This document shows positions 1-8,321 of a stretch of 39,239 nt of DNA, in pieces. Each line of letters begins with the position of its first letter. Positions within the stretch are counted from its first letter, which is position 1. Made by a program: the position numbers and the translations under genes. This stretch comes from Paenibacillus sp. 598K (GTDB taxonomy: Bacteria > Bacillota > Bacilli > Paenibacillales > Paenibacillaceae): NCBI RefSeq assembly GCF_003851045.1, contig NZ_BFBX01000028.1, positions 497 through 39,735 of the forward strand. Direction: 5' to 3'. The notes beneath the pieces were generated by a model. That model had not been told where the DNA came from and did no database searches. It worked only from the letters and a program-made list of their open reading frames with translations.

Positions 1-20
1 GCTTGTCTTGCTTGTCTTGC
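1..20. repeat. Short 9-bp tandem repeat at window edge
   Basis: The unit GCTTGTCTT occurs twice in a row and is followed by the start of a third copy. It lies just beyond the hairpin that follows the fucosidase gene. No function is apparent, and the left edge of the window cuts off its context. Confidence 0.5.
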
Positions 21-29
21 CGGTCAAGC

Positions 30-60
30 ATCCCCGGCGCAGCTCTCTGCGCACGGGGAT
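30..60 (-). terminator. Hairpin after the fucosidase gene, possible terminator
   Basis: A 13-14 base inverted repeat (ATCCCCG..GCGCAG pairing with CTGCGC..CGGGGAT, one bulged base, CTCT loop) starts 12 bases after the fucosidase stop. The minus-strand bases that follow are not a clear T run, so termination is likely but not textbook; the hairpin may instead protect the operon mRNA 3' end. Confidence 0.55.
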
Positions 61-72
61 AGAAGATCAGGG

Positions 73-1422
73 CTATCGGTCGTATCTCAGCGCGATGACC
101 GGCACATGTCGGCATGGCAGGTCGTCCCCGGAGCCGTCCAGCTCCGGCAGGGCGATGATGCGGCGCGCGCCGTCCGTGCGATAGACCGGCGGCAGTCCGC
201 CCCAGCCGAGCAGCTGCGCCTCGGCTGCGTCTGGCAGTCCCTCGGCGTGCAGCGTCAGCTCGCGGCCCGGCCAGCGGAGGCAATGGACGTAGAGCGTATC
301 GCCGGAGCCGGACGTCGTGTAGCGGACCGTCTCGCCCTCGCCATGCGTCCGCCAGCTGCGCGTGCCGTAGATCGCCTCGCCATTGACGCGCAGCCAGTCG
401 CCGAGCTGCCGCAGACGCTCCTCCATGATGACCGGGATGCGGCCATCCGCCGTCGGTCCGACGTTGAGGAGCAGATTGCCGCCCCTGCTCACCGTATCGA
501 CGAGCAGATGGATCAGCTCCCGCTCGCCCAGGTAGTCGCGCAGCGTCTCGTTGCGGTTGTAGCCAAAGGAGGTGCCGATGCCTCGGTTCTCCTCCCACTT
601 GCGATCCAGCTTGATCGGCAGCGCCACCCCGTCCGGGCCGTAGCCAACCTCGCCGTACTCGGTCGTATAATAACCGCCGTGACGGCCGCGCGTCTCCTTG
701 CCCCAGCGGTCATTGACGACGATCTCCTCGCTGACCGGCGAGGCGGTATAGAGCCACTCGAGGAACGCCCGGCTGTCCCATACATCGCTGTGATGCTCCC
801 ACTCGCCGTCGGTGAACAGCACCGACGGCGCATAAGCCTCGACCAGCTGCCGCATCTGCGGCACCATCTGCGTCCGCGCATAGGCTGCCGGATCGGCCAG
901 ATAGAGCGGATTGTACCATTCGAGCAGCGAATAGTACGCGCCCATCCGCAGCCCCTCTGCCCGCACCGCGCGGTCCAGCTCGCCGTAGAGATCGCGTCCC
1001 GGGCCGACGTCGACGCTGTTCCAGTTCCACCGATGCGGGCTCGGCCACAGACAGTAGGCGTCGTGATGCTTGGCGGTGAGGACGACATAGCGCGCCCCGG
1101 CCTCGCGGAACAGCGCCGCCCAAGCCTCTGGATCGTACAGCTCCGCGCCGAAGCCGGCGACGAAGTCCTCATACCGCGTACCGTCGCCGTACACCCGCTT
1201 GTGGAACGCCTCGTACTGGCTCCCCGGCTGGCGCACCGCGCTGCCGTACCATTCGGCATACGCCTCGCCGGACGTATTCACCGTGTCGCGCTTCGGCCCC
1301 CAGGACGGGACCGAATAGAGGCCCCAGTGGATGAAGATGCCGAACTTCGCGTCATCGTACCAGGCGGGCAGCGGCCGCTCGTCGATGCTGCGCCACGCTT
1401 CCCGCTCATTTTTCGTAGTCAT
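73..1422 (-). CDS. Alpha-L-fucosidase, GH29 family
   Basis: This predicted retaining glycosidase would release L-fucose from oligosaccharides in the cytoplasm, as there is no signal peptide. The 449-residue protein shows the GH29 signatures in order: FIHWG at 30-34, KHHDAYCLW from 118 (the family usually has HHDG, here HHDA) and FTDGEWE at 203-209, where D205 aligns with the usual catalytic nucleophile. A short beta domain follows the TIM barrel. The ATG is preceded by a GAGGA-like ribosome site. It is the last gene of a minus-strand block, 18 bases after a sugar-binding lipoprotein and two permeases, so imported fucosylated sugars are the likely substrate. The GH29 assignment is secure; linkage and specificity cannot be told. 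A 981-codon open frame on the opposite strand is a shadow. Confidence 0.9.
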   Translation of the reverse strand: MTTKNEREAWRSIDERPLPAWYDDAKFGIFIHWGLYSVPSWGPKRDTVNTSGEAYAEWYGSAVRQPGSQYEAFHKRVYGDGTRYEDFVAGFGAELYDPEAWAALFREAGARYVVLTAKHHDAYCLWPSPHRWNWNSVDVGPGRDLYGELDRAVRAEGLRMGAYYSLLEWYNPLYLADPAAYARTQMVPQMRQLVEAYAPSVLFTDGEWEHHSDVWDSRAFLEWLYTASPVSEEIVVNDRWGKETRGRHGGYYTTEYGEVGYGPDGVALPIKLDRKWEENRGIGTSFGYNRNETLRDYLGERELIHLLVDTVSRGGNLLLNVGPTADGRIPVIMEERLRQLGDWLRVNGEAIYGTRSWRTHGEGETVRYTTSGSGDTLYVHCLRWPGRELTLHAEGLPDAAEAQLLGWGGLPPVYRTDGARRIIALPELDGSGDDLPCRHVPVIALRYDR

Positions 1423-1440
1423 GCTGATGATCCTCGCTTT

Positions 1441-3141
1441 CTACTTGCCTTTGTATTGCCGGTCATACGCCGATTGCGTCAGCTCGGCCAGCCGGTTGTA
1501 GCCGATCTTCTCCAGGTTGGACAGGTAAGTGTCCCAGTCCTTGTCGAGGTCGAGATTGCCGGTGACGAACTTGTCGACGCTCTCGTCGAGGTACTTGATG
1601 ACCGCGTTGTTCAGCTCCTCCCACTCGGTCGCCTCCGCCTCCGGCATCATGAAGCTGCCCGGCATCGGCTGCTGCGGCCCCTTGCCGACATATTTGTCCT
1701 TCGTCTCGTCATAGAGGATCTTCTCATGGTTCCAGGAGCCCGGCGTGACGACCTGAGCGTTGCGCCAGTCGGCCGTCATGAACGTGTTCAGACCGTTGCC
1801 CCAGGTGAAGTTGTTCGGCTGCTCGCCGCTCTTGAGCACGTTGTACTTGGCCGGCTGGCCGTCGAGTCCGACCTCGCCCTCCTTGGCCTTCACCCAAACG
1901 TCGCCTTCCTCGCCGTACAGATTGTAGTCGCCATCGATGAACAACTGGTAGATCGCATCGGCGAACCGGAGCGCGAGCGCCGGATTTTTGGCCTCCTTGG
2001 TGATGACGAAGTTGCCGGTGCCCATGCCGAACGCATACTGCTTGGCATATGCGACGCCCTCCGGCCCGGCGAGCGGCGGCAGCGCCACGAATTGCTCCTT
2101 GACCTTGTTGTCCTCGCTCCAGTCGACGAAGCCCATCGCTCCCGAGGCTACCGCGCCGACCCTGTTCTCCTGCGGCGACAGCCCGGTCAGCACCTTCACC
2201 TTGTTGTCGTCCTGCAGCATGAACTCGGGATCGATCAGTCCTTCCGCATAGAGTCGGTTCAGATAGCGCAGTCCCTCGCGCCACTCCGGCTGGATCGCCG
2301 CCTGGACGACCTTGTCGTCCTGGAGCATCAGACGGTTGCCTGCCTCGTTGTAGATGAACGCATTCATCAGGAAAAAATCGATGCCGCCCTGCCACGAGCC
2401 GCGCGTCAGCGGGATCTCGTCGGCCTTGCCGTTGCCGTTCGGGTCTTTCTCCTTGAACGCCTTCAGCACCTGATAGAACTCCTCGGTCGTCTTGGGCACC
2501 TCCAGCCCCAGCTCATCGAGCCAACCTTGGTTGATCCACATTTTGTGACTGTACGTACAGTGGTAGCATTCGTTGATCGCAGGCAGCCCGTAGATGTTGC
2601 CGTCCGGCGCGGTGATCGCGCTCTCGATGATCGGATTGTAGGCCAGCACCTGCTGAGTAGCCGAGCCGTATCGCTCGATCAGCTCATTGAGCGGCAGGAA
2701 CAGTCCTTGCCCGCCGTAAGCGATCTGCTGGGCGTTGCCGATGCCCCAGGAGAGGATGACATCCGGCATATCGGTCTGGCTGGCCAGCATCAGGTTGAGC
2801 TTGTCGCGATAGTCCTCCATGTTGGCCCGGACCCACTCGATCTTGATGTTGGTCTTCTCCTCGAAATACTTGGTGAACCAGTTGTCCTCCAGATTGCCGA
2901 CCCAGCTCGGCGGGCTCGCCCAGACGCGCAGCGTCTCCGTCTCCTTGACGATCGGGAAGGTGCCCGGCTCCGTCAGATTGGCGGCGGTGCCGACCAGCGA
3001 GGCGTCGCCACTTGGCGCAGCGCCCTCCCCGGCAGATGCGCTGCCGTTTGAGGTCGTGTTGTTGTTGTTGTTGCTGCATGCAGACAGCAGCAGCATGGCG
3101 ACGAGCAGCAGCGCGATTGCGATGCGGGAATGTTTGGTCAT
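1441..3141 (-). CDS. Extracellular sugar-binding lipoprotein of ABC importer (LplA type)
   Basis: This is the substrate-binding protein of the importer whose permeases lie just upstream. The 566-residue product starts with a lipoprotein signal peptide (KH, a hydrophobic stretch, then LLSAC with Cys22), followed by an Asn-rich linker encoded by a run of AAC-like codons. The length and the following sequence (TLRVWASPPSWVGN, VILSWGIGN) fit the long solute-binding proteins that pair with LplB/YtcP permeases in Paenibacillus. A strong GGAGGGG site precedes the ATG. As is usual for this group, no ATPase gene is present; a shared MsmK/MalK-type ATPase encoded elsewhere is assumed. The neighbouring fucosidase suggests fucosylated glycans as ligand, which is inference. 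Family assignment is secure, ligand unknown. Confidence 0.9.
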   Translation of the reverse strand: MTKHSRIAIALLLVAMLLLSACSNNNNNTTSNGSASAGEGAAPSGDASLVGTAANLTEPGTFPIVKETETLRVWASPPSWVGNLEDNWFTKYFEEKTNIKIEWVRANMEDYRDKLNLMLASQTDMPDVILSWGIGNAQQIAYGGQGLFLPLNELIERYGSATQQVLAYNPIIESAITAPDGNIYGLPAINECYHCTYSHKMWINQGWLDELGLEVPKTTEEFYQVLKAFKEKDPNGNGKADEIPLTRGSWQGGIDFFLMNAFIYNEAGNRLMLQDDKVVQAAIQPEWREGLRYLNRLYAEGLIDPEFMLQDDNKVKVLTGLSPQENRVGAVASGAMGFVDWSEDNKVKEQFVALPPLAGPEGVAYAKQYAFGMGTGNFVITKEAKNPALALRFADAIYQLFIDGDYNLYGEEGDVWVKAKEGEVGLDGQPAKYNVLKSGEQPNNFTWGNGLNTFMTADWRNAQVVTPGSWNHEKILYDETKDKYVGKGPQQPMPGSFMMPEAEATEWEELNNAVIKYLDESVDKFVTGNLDLDKDWDTYLSNLEKIGYNRLAELTQSAYDRQYKGK

Positions 3142-3197
3142 TGTGTATACCCCTCCGTGATGGATTAGTGCTTGCGGTATTGCTCTCTAATTTCTAA

Positions 3198-3226
3198 TTG
3201 CTCCTATATTGCTTGCTCCTATATTG
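3198..3226 (-). repeat. Two tandem 15-bp copies in permease-lipoprotein gap
   Basis: On the minus strand the unit CAATATAGGAGCAAG is present twice in a row, followed by two copies of AATTAGA. It sits in the 189-base gap between the permease stop and the lipoprotein start. Each copy carries an AGGAG, but neither is next to a usable start codon. No function is assigned. Confidence 0.5.
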
Positions 3227-3330
3227 TCGCCTGGCTCGACTCTCCTTGGTCCATGCCATTACTGAGGCAACGCCCCGACTCACCTCCTTACAGTTGGCGT
3301 TTCTTCCAGCGTTCACTTCGCGTCGACGCG

Positions 3331-4224
3331 CTATCCCTTGATCGATCCGATCATGATGCCGCGTACGAAGTAACGCTGCACGAAGGGATAGAGCAGGATG
3401 ACCGGCAGGCTGGAGACGACGATGAGCGCATACTTGAGCTGCTCGCGCAGATTGGCTCGCTCGGCCATCGCCTTCGTATCGACATTGGCCATCAAGCTCG
3501 GATCGACCTGGTTCTGGATGAGGATGGCGCGCAGGATCATCTGCAGCGGCATCTTGTCGTTGGACTTCAGGTAGATGAGCGCGCTCTGGATGTTGTTCCA
3601 ATAGCCGATCGCGTAGAACAGACCGTTCACCGCGAGGATCGCCCCCGACAGCGGCAGCGCGATCCGCAGCAGGAAGGCAAAGTCGCTGCAGCCATCCAGC
3701 TTGGCCGCCTCCAGCAGCTCGCGCGGGATGCCGCTCTGGAAGAAGGTTCGAGTAATGATCAGATTGTAGACGGCAAGCGCCGACGGCAGGATGACCGCCA
3801 TCCGGCTGTCGTATAGGCCGAGCTGATTGACCAGCAAGTAGGTCGGGATCAGGCCGCCGCTGAAGAACATGGTGAACGTGAACAGCATCATCAGCGGCTT
3901 CGCAGCCCGGAAGTCCGGACGCGACAGCGGGTAGGCCGCCAATGTGGTGAGCGCCAGACTGATCAATGTCCCGACCACGGTATAATAGAGCGTGTTGGCG
4001 AAGCCGAGCCAGATGCCGTTGTAGCCGAACACCGCCTTGTACCCCGAGATGCCGACGTCGACCGGCCATAGCCACACCTTGCCCGAGGTGACGGCCGAGG
4101 GCGCGCTGAACGAGGCGCTGACGATATACAGGATCGGGAACAGCGTGACGACAAGCGCCACCAGCAGCAGCGCGTCGACGGCTGTCATGAATAGCCGGTC
4201 GCCCCTTGTGTCTAGCGATTTCAT
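3331..4224 (-). CDS. Sugar ABC transporter permease, YtcP/LplC (MalG-like) type
   Basis: This inner-membrane permease subunit has 297 residues, normal for the family. It has about six hydrophobic segments, starting with VDALLLVALVVTLFPILYIV, and the EAA coupling loop ELLEAAKLDGCSDFAFLLR that contacts the ATPase. It ends in QRYFVRGIMIGSIKG, a typical tail of YtcP-like permeases. It begins 12 bases after the partner permease, so the two are co-transcribed and probably form the heterodimeric channel for the lipoprotein encoded next. The start ATG has a GGAGGTACC-type site overlapping the end of the upstream gene. Substrate is inferred only from the fucosidase at the end of the operon. Confidence 0.92.
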   Translation of the reverse strand: MKSLDTRGDRLFMTAVDALLLVALVVTLFPILYIVSASFSAPSAVTSGKVWLWPVDVGISGYKAVFGYNGIWLGFANTLYYTVVGTLISLALTTLAAYPLSRPDFRAAKPLMMLFTFTMFFSGGLIPTYLLVNQLGLYDSRMAVILPSALAVYNLIITRTFFQSGIPRELLEAAKLDGCSDFAFLLRIALPLSGAILAVNGLFYAIGYWNNIQSALIYLKSNDKMPLQMILRAILIQNQVDPSLMANVDTKAMAERANLREQLKYALIVVSSLPVILLYPFVQRYFVRGIMIGSIKG

Positions 4225-4236
4225 ATGCGGTACCTC

Positions 4237-5253
4237 CTACCAGAGACTGGATTGACTATACTTGCGGGCCAGACGGTTGGCGATCAGCAGCAGCGCCAGA
4301 TTGATCAGCGTATTGAACAGGCCGATCGCGGCGGCATACGAGTAATTGGGCAGCGACGACGCCATCCCCATCTTGTACACATAGGTCGAGATGACCTCGG
4401 AGCGCTCGAGATTCAGCGGATTTTGCATGAGGAAGATCTTGTCGAAAAAGCCGAGATTCATCACCTGGCCGACCGCCAAGATGAAGGTGATGACCACCGT
4501 CGGCATGATGCCCGGCAGATCGATGTGCAGCATCCGGCGGAACCGCGACGCCCCGTCGACGACGGCGGCCTCGTACAGCTCCTGATCGATGCCGGCGAGC
4601 GCGGCGATATAGATGATCGCATTGAAGCCTGCGCCCTGCCAGATGTTCGACCAGGCGTAGATCGTGCTGAACCATTCGGGCTTGGTCATGAACATGACCG
4701 GGTCGCCGCCGAGCATCCGGATGATATTGTTGATGACGCCGTAGTCCTGCACCGACAGGAACTGGATGAGCATGCCGACGACGACCGTCACCGAGATGAA
4801 GTAAGGGGCGAAGGTCGACATCTGCACCCAGCGCCGGAACCGCGTGCGGCTCGTATTGTTGAGCAGCAACGCCAGCAGCACGAACAGCGGGAAGCCCGCC
4901 AGCAACGTGTAAAAGCATACCTCGAACGTATTCAGAATAATCTGCATCGCGTCGTAGCTGGTGAAGAACTTCTCGAAGTACTTCAGTCCCGCCCAGGCGC
5001 TGCCGGTAATGCCGTCGACGGCGCGGAAGTCCTTGAAGGCGATCTGCACGCCGTACATGGGGACGTACATAAAGATGATGAGCCAGATCAGCGGCGGCAG
5101 GATCATTAGATAGAGCTGGTAGTTGATGCGGGCTTCCTTGCGCCAGCCGGTAGGGCGTCGTGCCGTCCGATAGTCTGGCGGGCGGTTCCCGCCCAAGCCT
5201 GTTCGGCGCGGCCCTTTCTCCGGCGCCGGCGCTTGTTCGCGTTTCGTGTGCAT
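4237..5253 (-). CDS. Sugar ABC transporter permease, LplB (MalF-like) type
   Basis: This is the first gene of the fucosidase-linked import operon. The 338-residue product has an Arg/Pro-rich cytoplasmic start, then YQLYLMILPPLIWLIIF and further membrane segments, with the EAA loop YEAAVVDGASRFRRMLH. The ATG at 5253 is chosen because an AAAGGAG site lies 8 bases upstream; the in-frame ATG two codons earlier is too close to that site. The frame stays open to 5793 only because it runs through a repeat array whose frames lack stops; that 180-residue extension has no permease character and is rejected. A CcpA/LacI-like operator lies directly upstream of the ribosome site. Confidence 0.9.
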   Translation of the reverse strand: MHTKREQAPAPEKGPRRTGLGGNRPPDYRTARRPTGWRKEARINYQLYLMILPPLIWLIIFMYVPMYGVQIAFKDFRAVDGITGSAWAGLKYFEKFFTSYDAMQIILNTFEVCFYTLLAGFPLFVLLALLLNNTSRTRFRRWVQMSTFAPYFISVTVVVGMLIQFLSVQDYGVINNIIRMLGGDPVMFMTKPEWFSTIYAWSNIWQGAGFNAIIYIAALAGIDQELYEAAVVDGASRFRRMLHIDLPGIMPTVVITFILAVGQVMNLGFFDKIFLMQNPLNLERSEVISTYVYKMGMASSLPNYSYAAAIGLFNTLINLALLLIANRLARKYSQSSLW

Positions 5254-5273
5254 GGGCATTGCTCCTTTGCTGG

Positions 5274-5289
5274 GTGTAACCGTTTGCAA
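5274..5289 (-). promoter_or_regulatory. CcpA/LacI-type operator upstream of import operon
   Basis: The minus strand reads TTGCAAACGGTTACAC, matching the cre pattern WTGNNARCGNWWWCAW at all but the last position. It lies between the operon promoter region and the ribosome site of the LplB-type permease, where bound protein would block transcription. It also resembles the palindromes near the local LacI gene (TGTAAC-NN-GTTACA), so either CcpA or that regulator could bind. Confidence 0.6.
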
Positions 5290-5450
5290 TCGTTGGGACT
5301 GACTGAACGTTACCACGATAACGGCACTGCGGGAAAGTGGAAGATCGCCGGATCGGCGTGATCGAGGACGGTTTGGCGAGGTGGAACCTGCGCCAGCAGG
5401 CGGATTTTGCGTTAGTGGCCAGTATGGTCGCTGGCGGCCAGCGTTGGCGC

Positions 5451-5533
5451 TGGTGAGCGCTGGTGAGCGCTGGTGCGCTGGCGGCTGGTCCGTGCTCGCG
5501 GTTGGTCCCTGCTGGCGGCTGGGTCGTGCTTGG
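5451..5533. repeat. Degenerate 10-bp and 17-bp tandem repeats
   Basis: TGGTGAGCGC occurs twice in tandem at 5451-5470 with a third partial copy. From 5482 a 17-bp unit resembling CGGCTGGTCCGTGCTCG is present three times with substitutions. All copies share a CTGG/TTGG core. It looks like local slippage expansion in noncoding DNA. Confidence 0.55.
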
Positions 5534-5563
5534 CCAGACTTCTTTGTGCTAGTTCGAGCTGGG

Positions 5564-5790
5564 TCGGAAGCAGACCTTTCGTTGGCGTACAGACAGCGGC
5601 GCGTTCGGTACATTAGCGAAAGAAACTTTCGTTGGGACACCAACCACGGCGCATTTCGACTCCGTAGCGAAAGAAACTTTCGTTGGCGCACAACCGGCAG
5701 CGCATTTCGGCTCCGTAGCGAAAGAAACTTTCGTTGGCGCACAACCGGCAGCGCATTTCGGCTCCGTAACGAAAGAAACTTTCGTTCGCG
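5564..5790. repeat. 51-bp tandem repeat array, about 4.5 copies
   Basis: Units begin at 5564, 5615, 5666, 5717 and 5768, exactly 51 bases apart. Copies 3 and 4 are near identical, copies 1 and 2 diverged, and copy 5 is cut short. Copies 2 to 5 carry the palindrome CGAAAG-AAA-CTTTCG. Because 51 is a multiple of three and the unit has stop-free frames, long artificial ORFs cross it on both strands. There are no unique spacers, so it is not a CRISPR array. The array lies upstream of the import operon, within about 310-540 bases of its first gene. Confidence 0.9.
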
Positions 5791-5836
5791 CACCGCACCA
5801 GCAGACGCCCATGCAGGCTCGCCCCCCCTTTAGCGC

Positions 5837-5910
5837 AAGGCGAAATGGCACATCGCTCTGCGATGCGCCACTTGGACAAGCAGCCGTTCATTCCGTTGAA
5901 AAACGATACC
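5837..5910. repeat. Dispersed hairpin element, copy a
   Basis: A GGCGAAATGGC lead is followed by the hairpin ATCGC-TCT-GCGAT flanked by GGC/GCC, then TTCATTCCGTTGAAAA. The same order of motifs recurs near 25213 and 29481, with the hairpin sequence changed but its pairing kept. Copy a lies just beyond the 51-bp array and downstream of the AraC-type regulator gene. Confidence 0.6.
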
Positions 5911-5931
5911 CCACTCACTCACGTCATATTC

Positions 5932-8271
5932 TTAACGGGGCTGATCGGCACTGCTCCCCGCCATCGACTGCTGCCGATAGACCGTGGGGCTGACGCCATA
6001 ATAGCGCTTGAACGCCTTGTAAAAGGTATTGGGCGCAGCGTAGCCGCACAGCCTGGAGATGTCCTGTACCGGCACCTCGGGATCGCCCAGCAGCGTCCTT
6101 GCTTCATCCATCCGCAGCCGCTCCAGATGCTGGGTGAAGCTCTCCCCGAGCTGCTCCTTGAACAGCTGCGAGACATATTTCTCCTTGATGCCGAGCTCCT
6201 CGGCAATTCGAGACAGCGACAGATCGTCATCCCGATAGCGGGCCGCCATGAGCGTGACGAGCTTCTCCCGCCAATGATCCTTCTGCCCGCTCTGACGCGA
6301 GCGCGCCAGCTCGGTCAACTCCAGGAACAATGCCGTCCCCTGCTCCAGCAAAGCCGCAGCCGATCGTTGCTCGACGAGCGCCTCCAACTGACGCTCGAGT
6401 CGGGATGCCGTCTCTTCGTCCACCTCGATCGACTTGCGCAGCTTCACGCCCGTGCCCTTCATCTGATAGGCGAGCTGCGTCGTCATCGCCGAAGGCAATC
6501 GGACCGCACCCGTGTTGCGCTGGCGCAGCTCCTCCAGGATTGCCTGGACCTCAGCGGTATCGCCGGCCTTCACCAGATGGATCAAGCGCGTCTCCACATC
6601 GGTTGGGTAGTAGAAGTCCTGTCGCTGCTGACGCAGGTCGGCATAATAGACGCTCTCTCCGGCTGCCGCCTGCTCCAGCGCCTCCAACGCCTCGTCGAAC
6701 GAATTGCGGATGCGGATCAGCCGATCGCATGCATTGCCAATGCCGAGCGCCAGCTCCAGACCAAGCGCCTCCTCCAGCCGGGCGGAGAGGACAGCGGCGA
6801 CGGCCTCGAGCCGGTCGCGGAAGGTGGCTGTCTGCGCCGTCGTCAGTCCGATCAGCAGCACGGTCCGCCGCTCATCGAGCGGATAGATCCGCATGCTGTA
6901 GGGCAGCTCCGACTCGCAGCTCTCCTGCAGCAGCACCCGCGCCAGCTCGAGCTGGCGGATCATGTCCGGCGTCAGCGGCTGCTCCGGCTCGAAGCTGCGC
7001 ACCTCGGCAGCCACCGCATGGAACGCCTCGCCCGCCAAGTCGAGACCCATATGGACGCGGACGGTCTCGACCTCGCTATCCTTGGAGAAGCCGCCGCGCA
7101 GCAGCCGCTCCAGGAAGGTTGCGCGGGCGACCTCCGCCTGTCGATCGAGATCGCGGCGCAGCGCCTCCCGATTCGCGAGCAGGTCGCCGATCGTGCCGTC
7201 CAGATAACGCCAGGCCGAGACCGAGCGTTCCGGGACCGCCGCTTGCTCGCCGAACCCCGCCACCAGCTTGCGCATGATGCGGTCCACAGGACGACTGCTC
7301 CGATAAGAGAGGATGATCGCGATCGCCAGCCCGGCGAGCAGGGTGACGAGCATCGTCGACAGATACAGATTGCGTACAGGAGCGAGCTGATCGGAGATGA
7401 CCGATCGCGGCACGGTCGCCATGTAGGTCCAGCCGTTGGCAGTGGAGCGTACATGCAGATCCAGCAGCCGCGCGCCGCCCTCGACGCGCTCGGCATACCC
7501 TCGGCCATCTGACGGCAGCGCCGACAGCTCGCCGCGCAAGCCTTCTTGGCCAAAGCCGGTGACGACCGTACCGTCGGCCGCGATGACTTGTACCGCTCCC
7601 TGCCCCGGGTCTACCGCTCCTGTCAGCAGCGCCGACAGCTCCCGCGCATCGAGCAGCACCACGATTGCCCCTTTGTACGTGTTCAAGGCGCCGATCGGCA
7701 CGGTCTGCACATACGAGACGACACGATGCTCCCGCCCGCCGAGGACGAGACTCGACTCCGGGAAGTAGGCGGCATACTGATAGTCGCGCAGCAGCTGCTC
7801 TCGCCATTCGTCATAGGTTAAGCCGCCCATCGAGATCACCTTGCCATAGAAATCCTCCGCACTGGCCGTCGTATGCACGGAAGAGATGAAGGTCCCTTCA
7901 TCCAGATAGACGATGACCTCGCGGATCAGCCGATTGCTGAGCTTATACGTCGCCAGACGCTCCGATATCTCCTTCATCGCGTAGTAGTCCTCGCCGCTAT
8001 AGGGCAGCTTGGCGCTGATTAGCCGGCTCAGTCCGGCATCGAGTGCGATTTGGGTCGCGACGCTGCGCACCTCGTTGAGCCGCACGTCCAGCAGCGCCAT
8101 ACTCTGCTCCAATCGGTCGATGCCCGACTCGATGACGTCGCGTTTCTCCTTGTCAAAGGAACGACTGTACACATAGCCGCCGATACAGGAGGTGACCGCC
8201 AACAGGATGAGATAATGGATAATAAATTGAAGAAATACGCCCCGCATGCCGGGCATAGCCTTGCCGTTCAT
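5932..8271 (-). CDS. Membrane-anchored AraC-family regulator with extracellular sensor domain
   Basis: This 779-residue one-component regulator is typical of Paenibacillus sugar loci. An N-terminal membrane segment (FLQFIIHYLILLAVTSCIGGY, about 13-33) is followed by an external Cache-like domain (about 40-295), a second membrane segment (LYLSTMLVTLLAGLAIAIILS), a cytoplasmic linker region, and a C-terminal AraC DNA-binding domain over the last 100 residues with two helix-turn-helix units (LSLSRIAEELGIKEKYVSQLF and VQDISRLCGYAAPNTFYKAF). It probably senses a sugar outside the cell and activates the downstream import and fucosidase genes, transcribed in the same direction 678 bases on. A GGGGGA stretch precedes the chosen ATG at a slightly long spacing; in-frame ATGs at codons 6 and 9 are alternatives. 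Confidence 0.88.
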   Translation of the reverse strand: MNGKAMPGMRGVFLQFIIHYLILLAVTSCIGGYVYSRSFDKEKRDVIESGIDRLEQSMALLDVRLNEVRSVATQIALDAGLSRLISAKLPYSGEDYYAMKEISERLATYKLSNRLIREVIVYLDEGTFISSVHTTASAEDFYGKVISMGGLTYDEWREQLLRDYQYAAYFPESSLVLGGREHRVVSYVQTVPIGALNTYKGAIVVLLDARELSALLTGAVDPGQGAVQVIAADGTVVTGFGQEGLRGELSALPSDGRGYAERVEGGARLLDLHVRSTANGWTYMATVPRSVISDQLAPVRNLYLSTMLVTLLAGLAIAIILSYRSSRPVDRIMRKLVAGFGEQAAVPERSVSAWRYLDGTIGDLLANREALRRDLDRQAEVARATFLERLLRGGFSKDSEVETVRVHMGLDLAGEAFHAVAAEVRSFEPEQPLTPDMIRQLELARVLLQESCESELPYSMRIYPLDERRTVLLIGLTTAQTATFRDRLEAVAAVLSARLEEALGLELALGIGNACDRLIRIRNSFDEALEALEQAAAGESVYYADLRQQRQDFYYPTDVETRLIHLVKAGDTAEVQAILEELRQRNTGAVRLPSAMTTQLAYQMKGTGVKLRKSIEVDEETASRLERQLEALVEQRSAAALLEQGTALFLELTELARSRQSGQKDHWREKLVTLMAARYRDDDLSLSRIAEELGIKEKYVSQLFKEQLGESFTQHLERLRMDEARTLLGDPEVPVQDISRLCGYAAPNTFYKAFKRYYGVSPTVYRQQSMAGSSADQPR

Positions 8272-8321
8272 AGCCCTGTGTCCCCCTTCGTGCTCTTGAT
8301 GACGATTGTTCGGGCTCCCTC

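Larger units (their letters stand above)
5254..5931. other. 678-base gene-free stretch between AraC-type regulator and import operon
   Basis: No convincing gene is seen. From the operon side outward it holds the operator at 5274, a weak inverted repeat CGTTA-6-TAACG near 5309, short degenerate tandem repeats around 5451-5533, the 51-bp repeat array at 5564-5790 and a dispersed hairpin element near 5837. It must also contain the operon promoter, but no clear -35/-10 pair could be picked. Confidence 0.7.

Noticed and set aside
106..3051. 981-codon open frame on the plus strand
   Set aside because: It is antisense to the fucosidase and binding-protein genes. GC-rich third positions remove stops on the opposite strand. 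The product is Arg/Leu/Val-rich without any domain and has no ribosome site.
5564..5790. CRISPR array
   Set aside because: The units abut without unique spacers, and there are no cas genes in the window.
5254..5793. Upstream extension of the LplB-type permease by about 180 codons
   Set aside because: The added sequence is translated tandem repeat and low-complexity DNA; a good ribosome site precedes the ATG at 5253.
5549..5918. Repeat proteins encoded across the 51-bp array on either strand
   Set aside because: The open frames exist only because the repeat length is a multiple of three. Several frames and both strands are open at once, and no ribosome site is seen.
5845..7512. 555-codon plus-strand frame opposite the AraC-type regulator
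   Set aside because: Shadow of the minus-strand gene, which has clear membrane and DNA-binding domains; the antisense product has no recognisable features.
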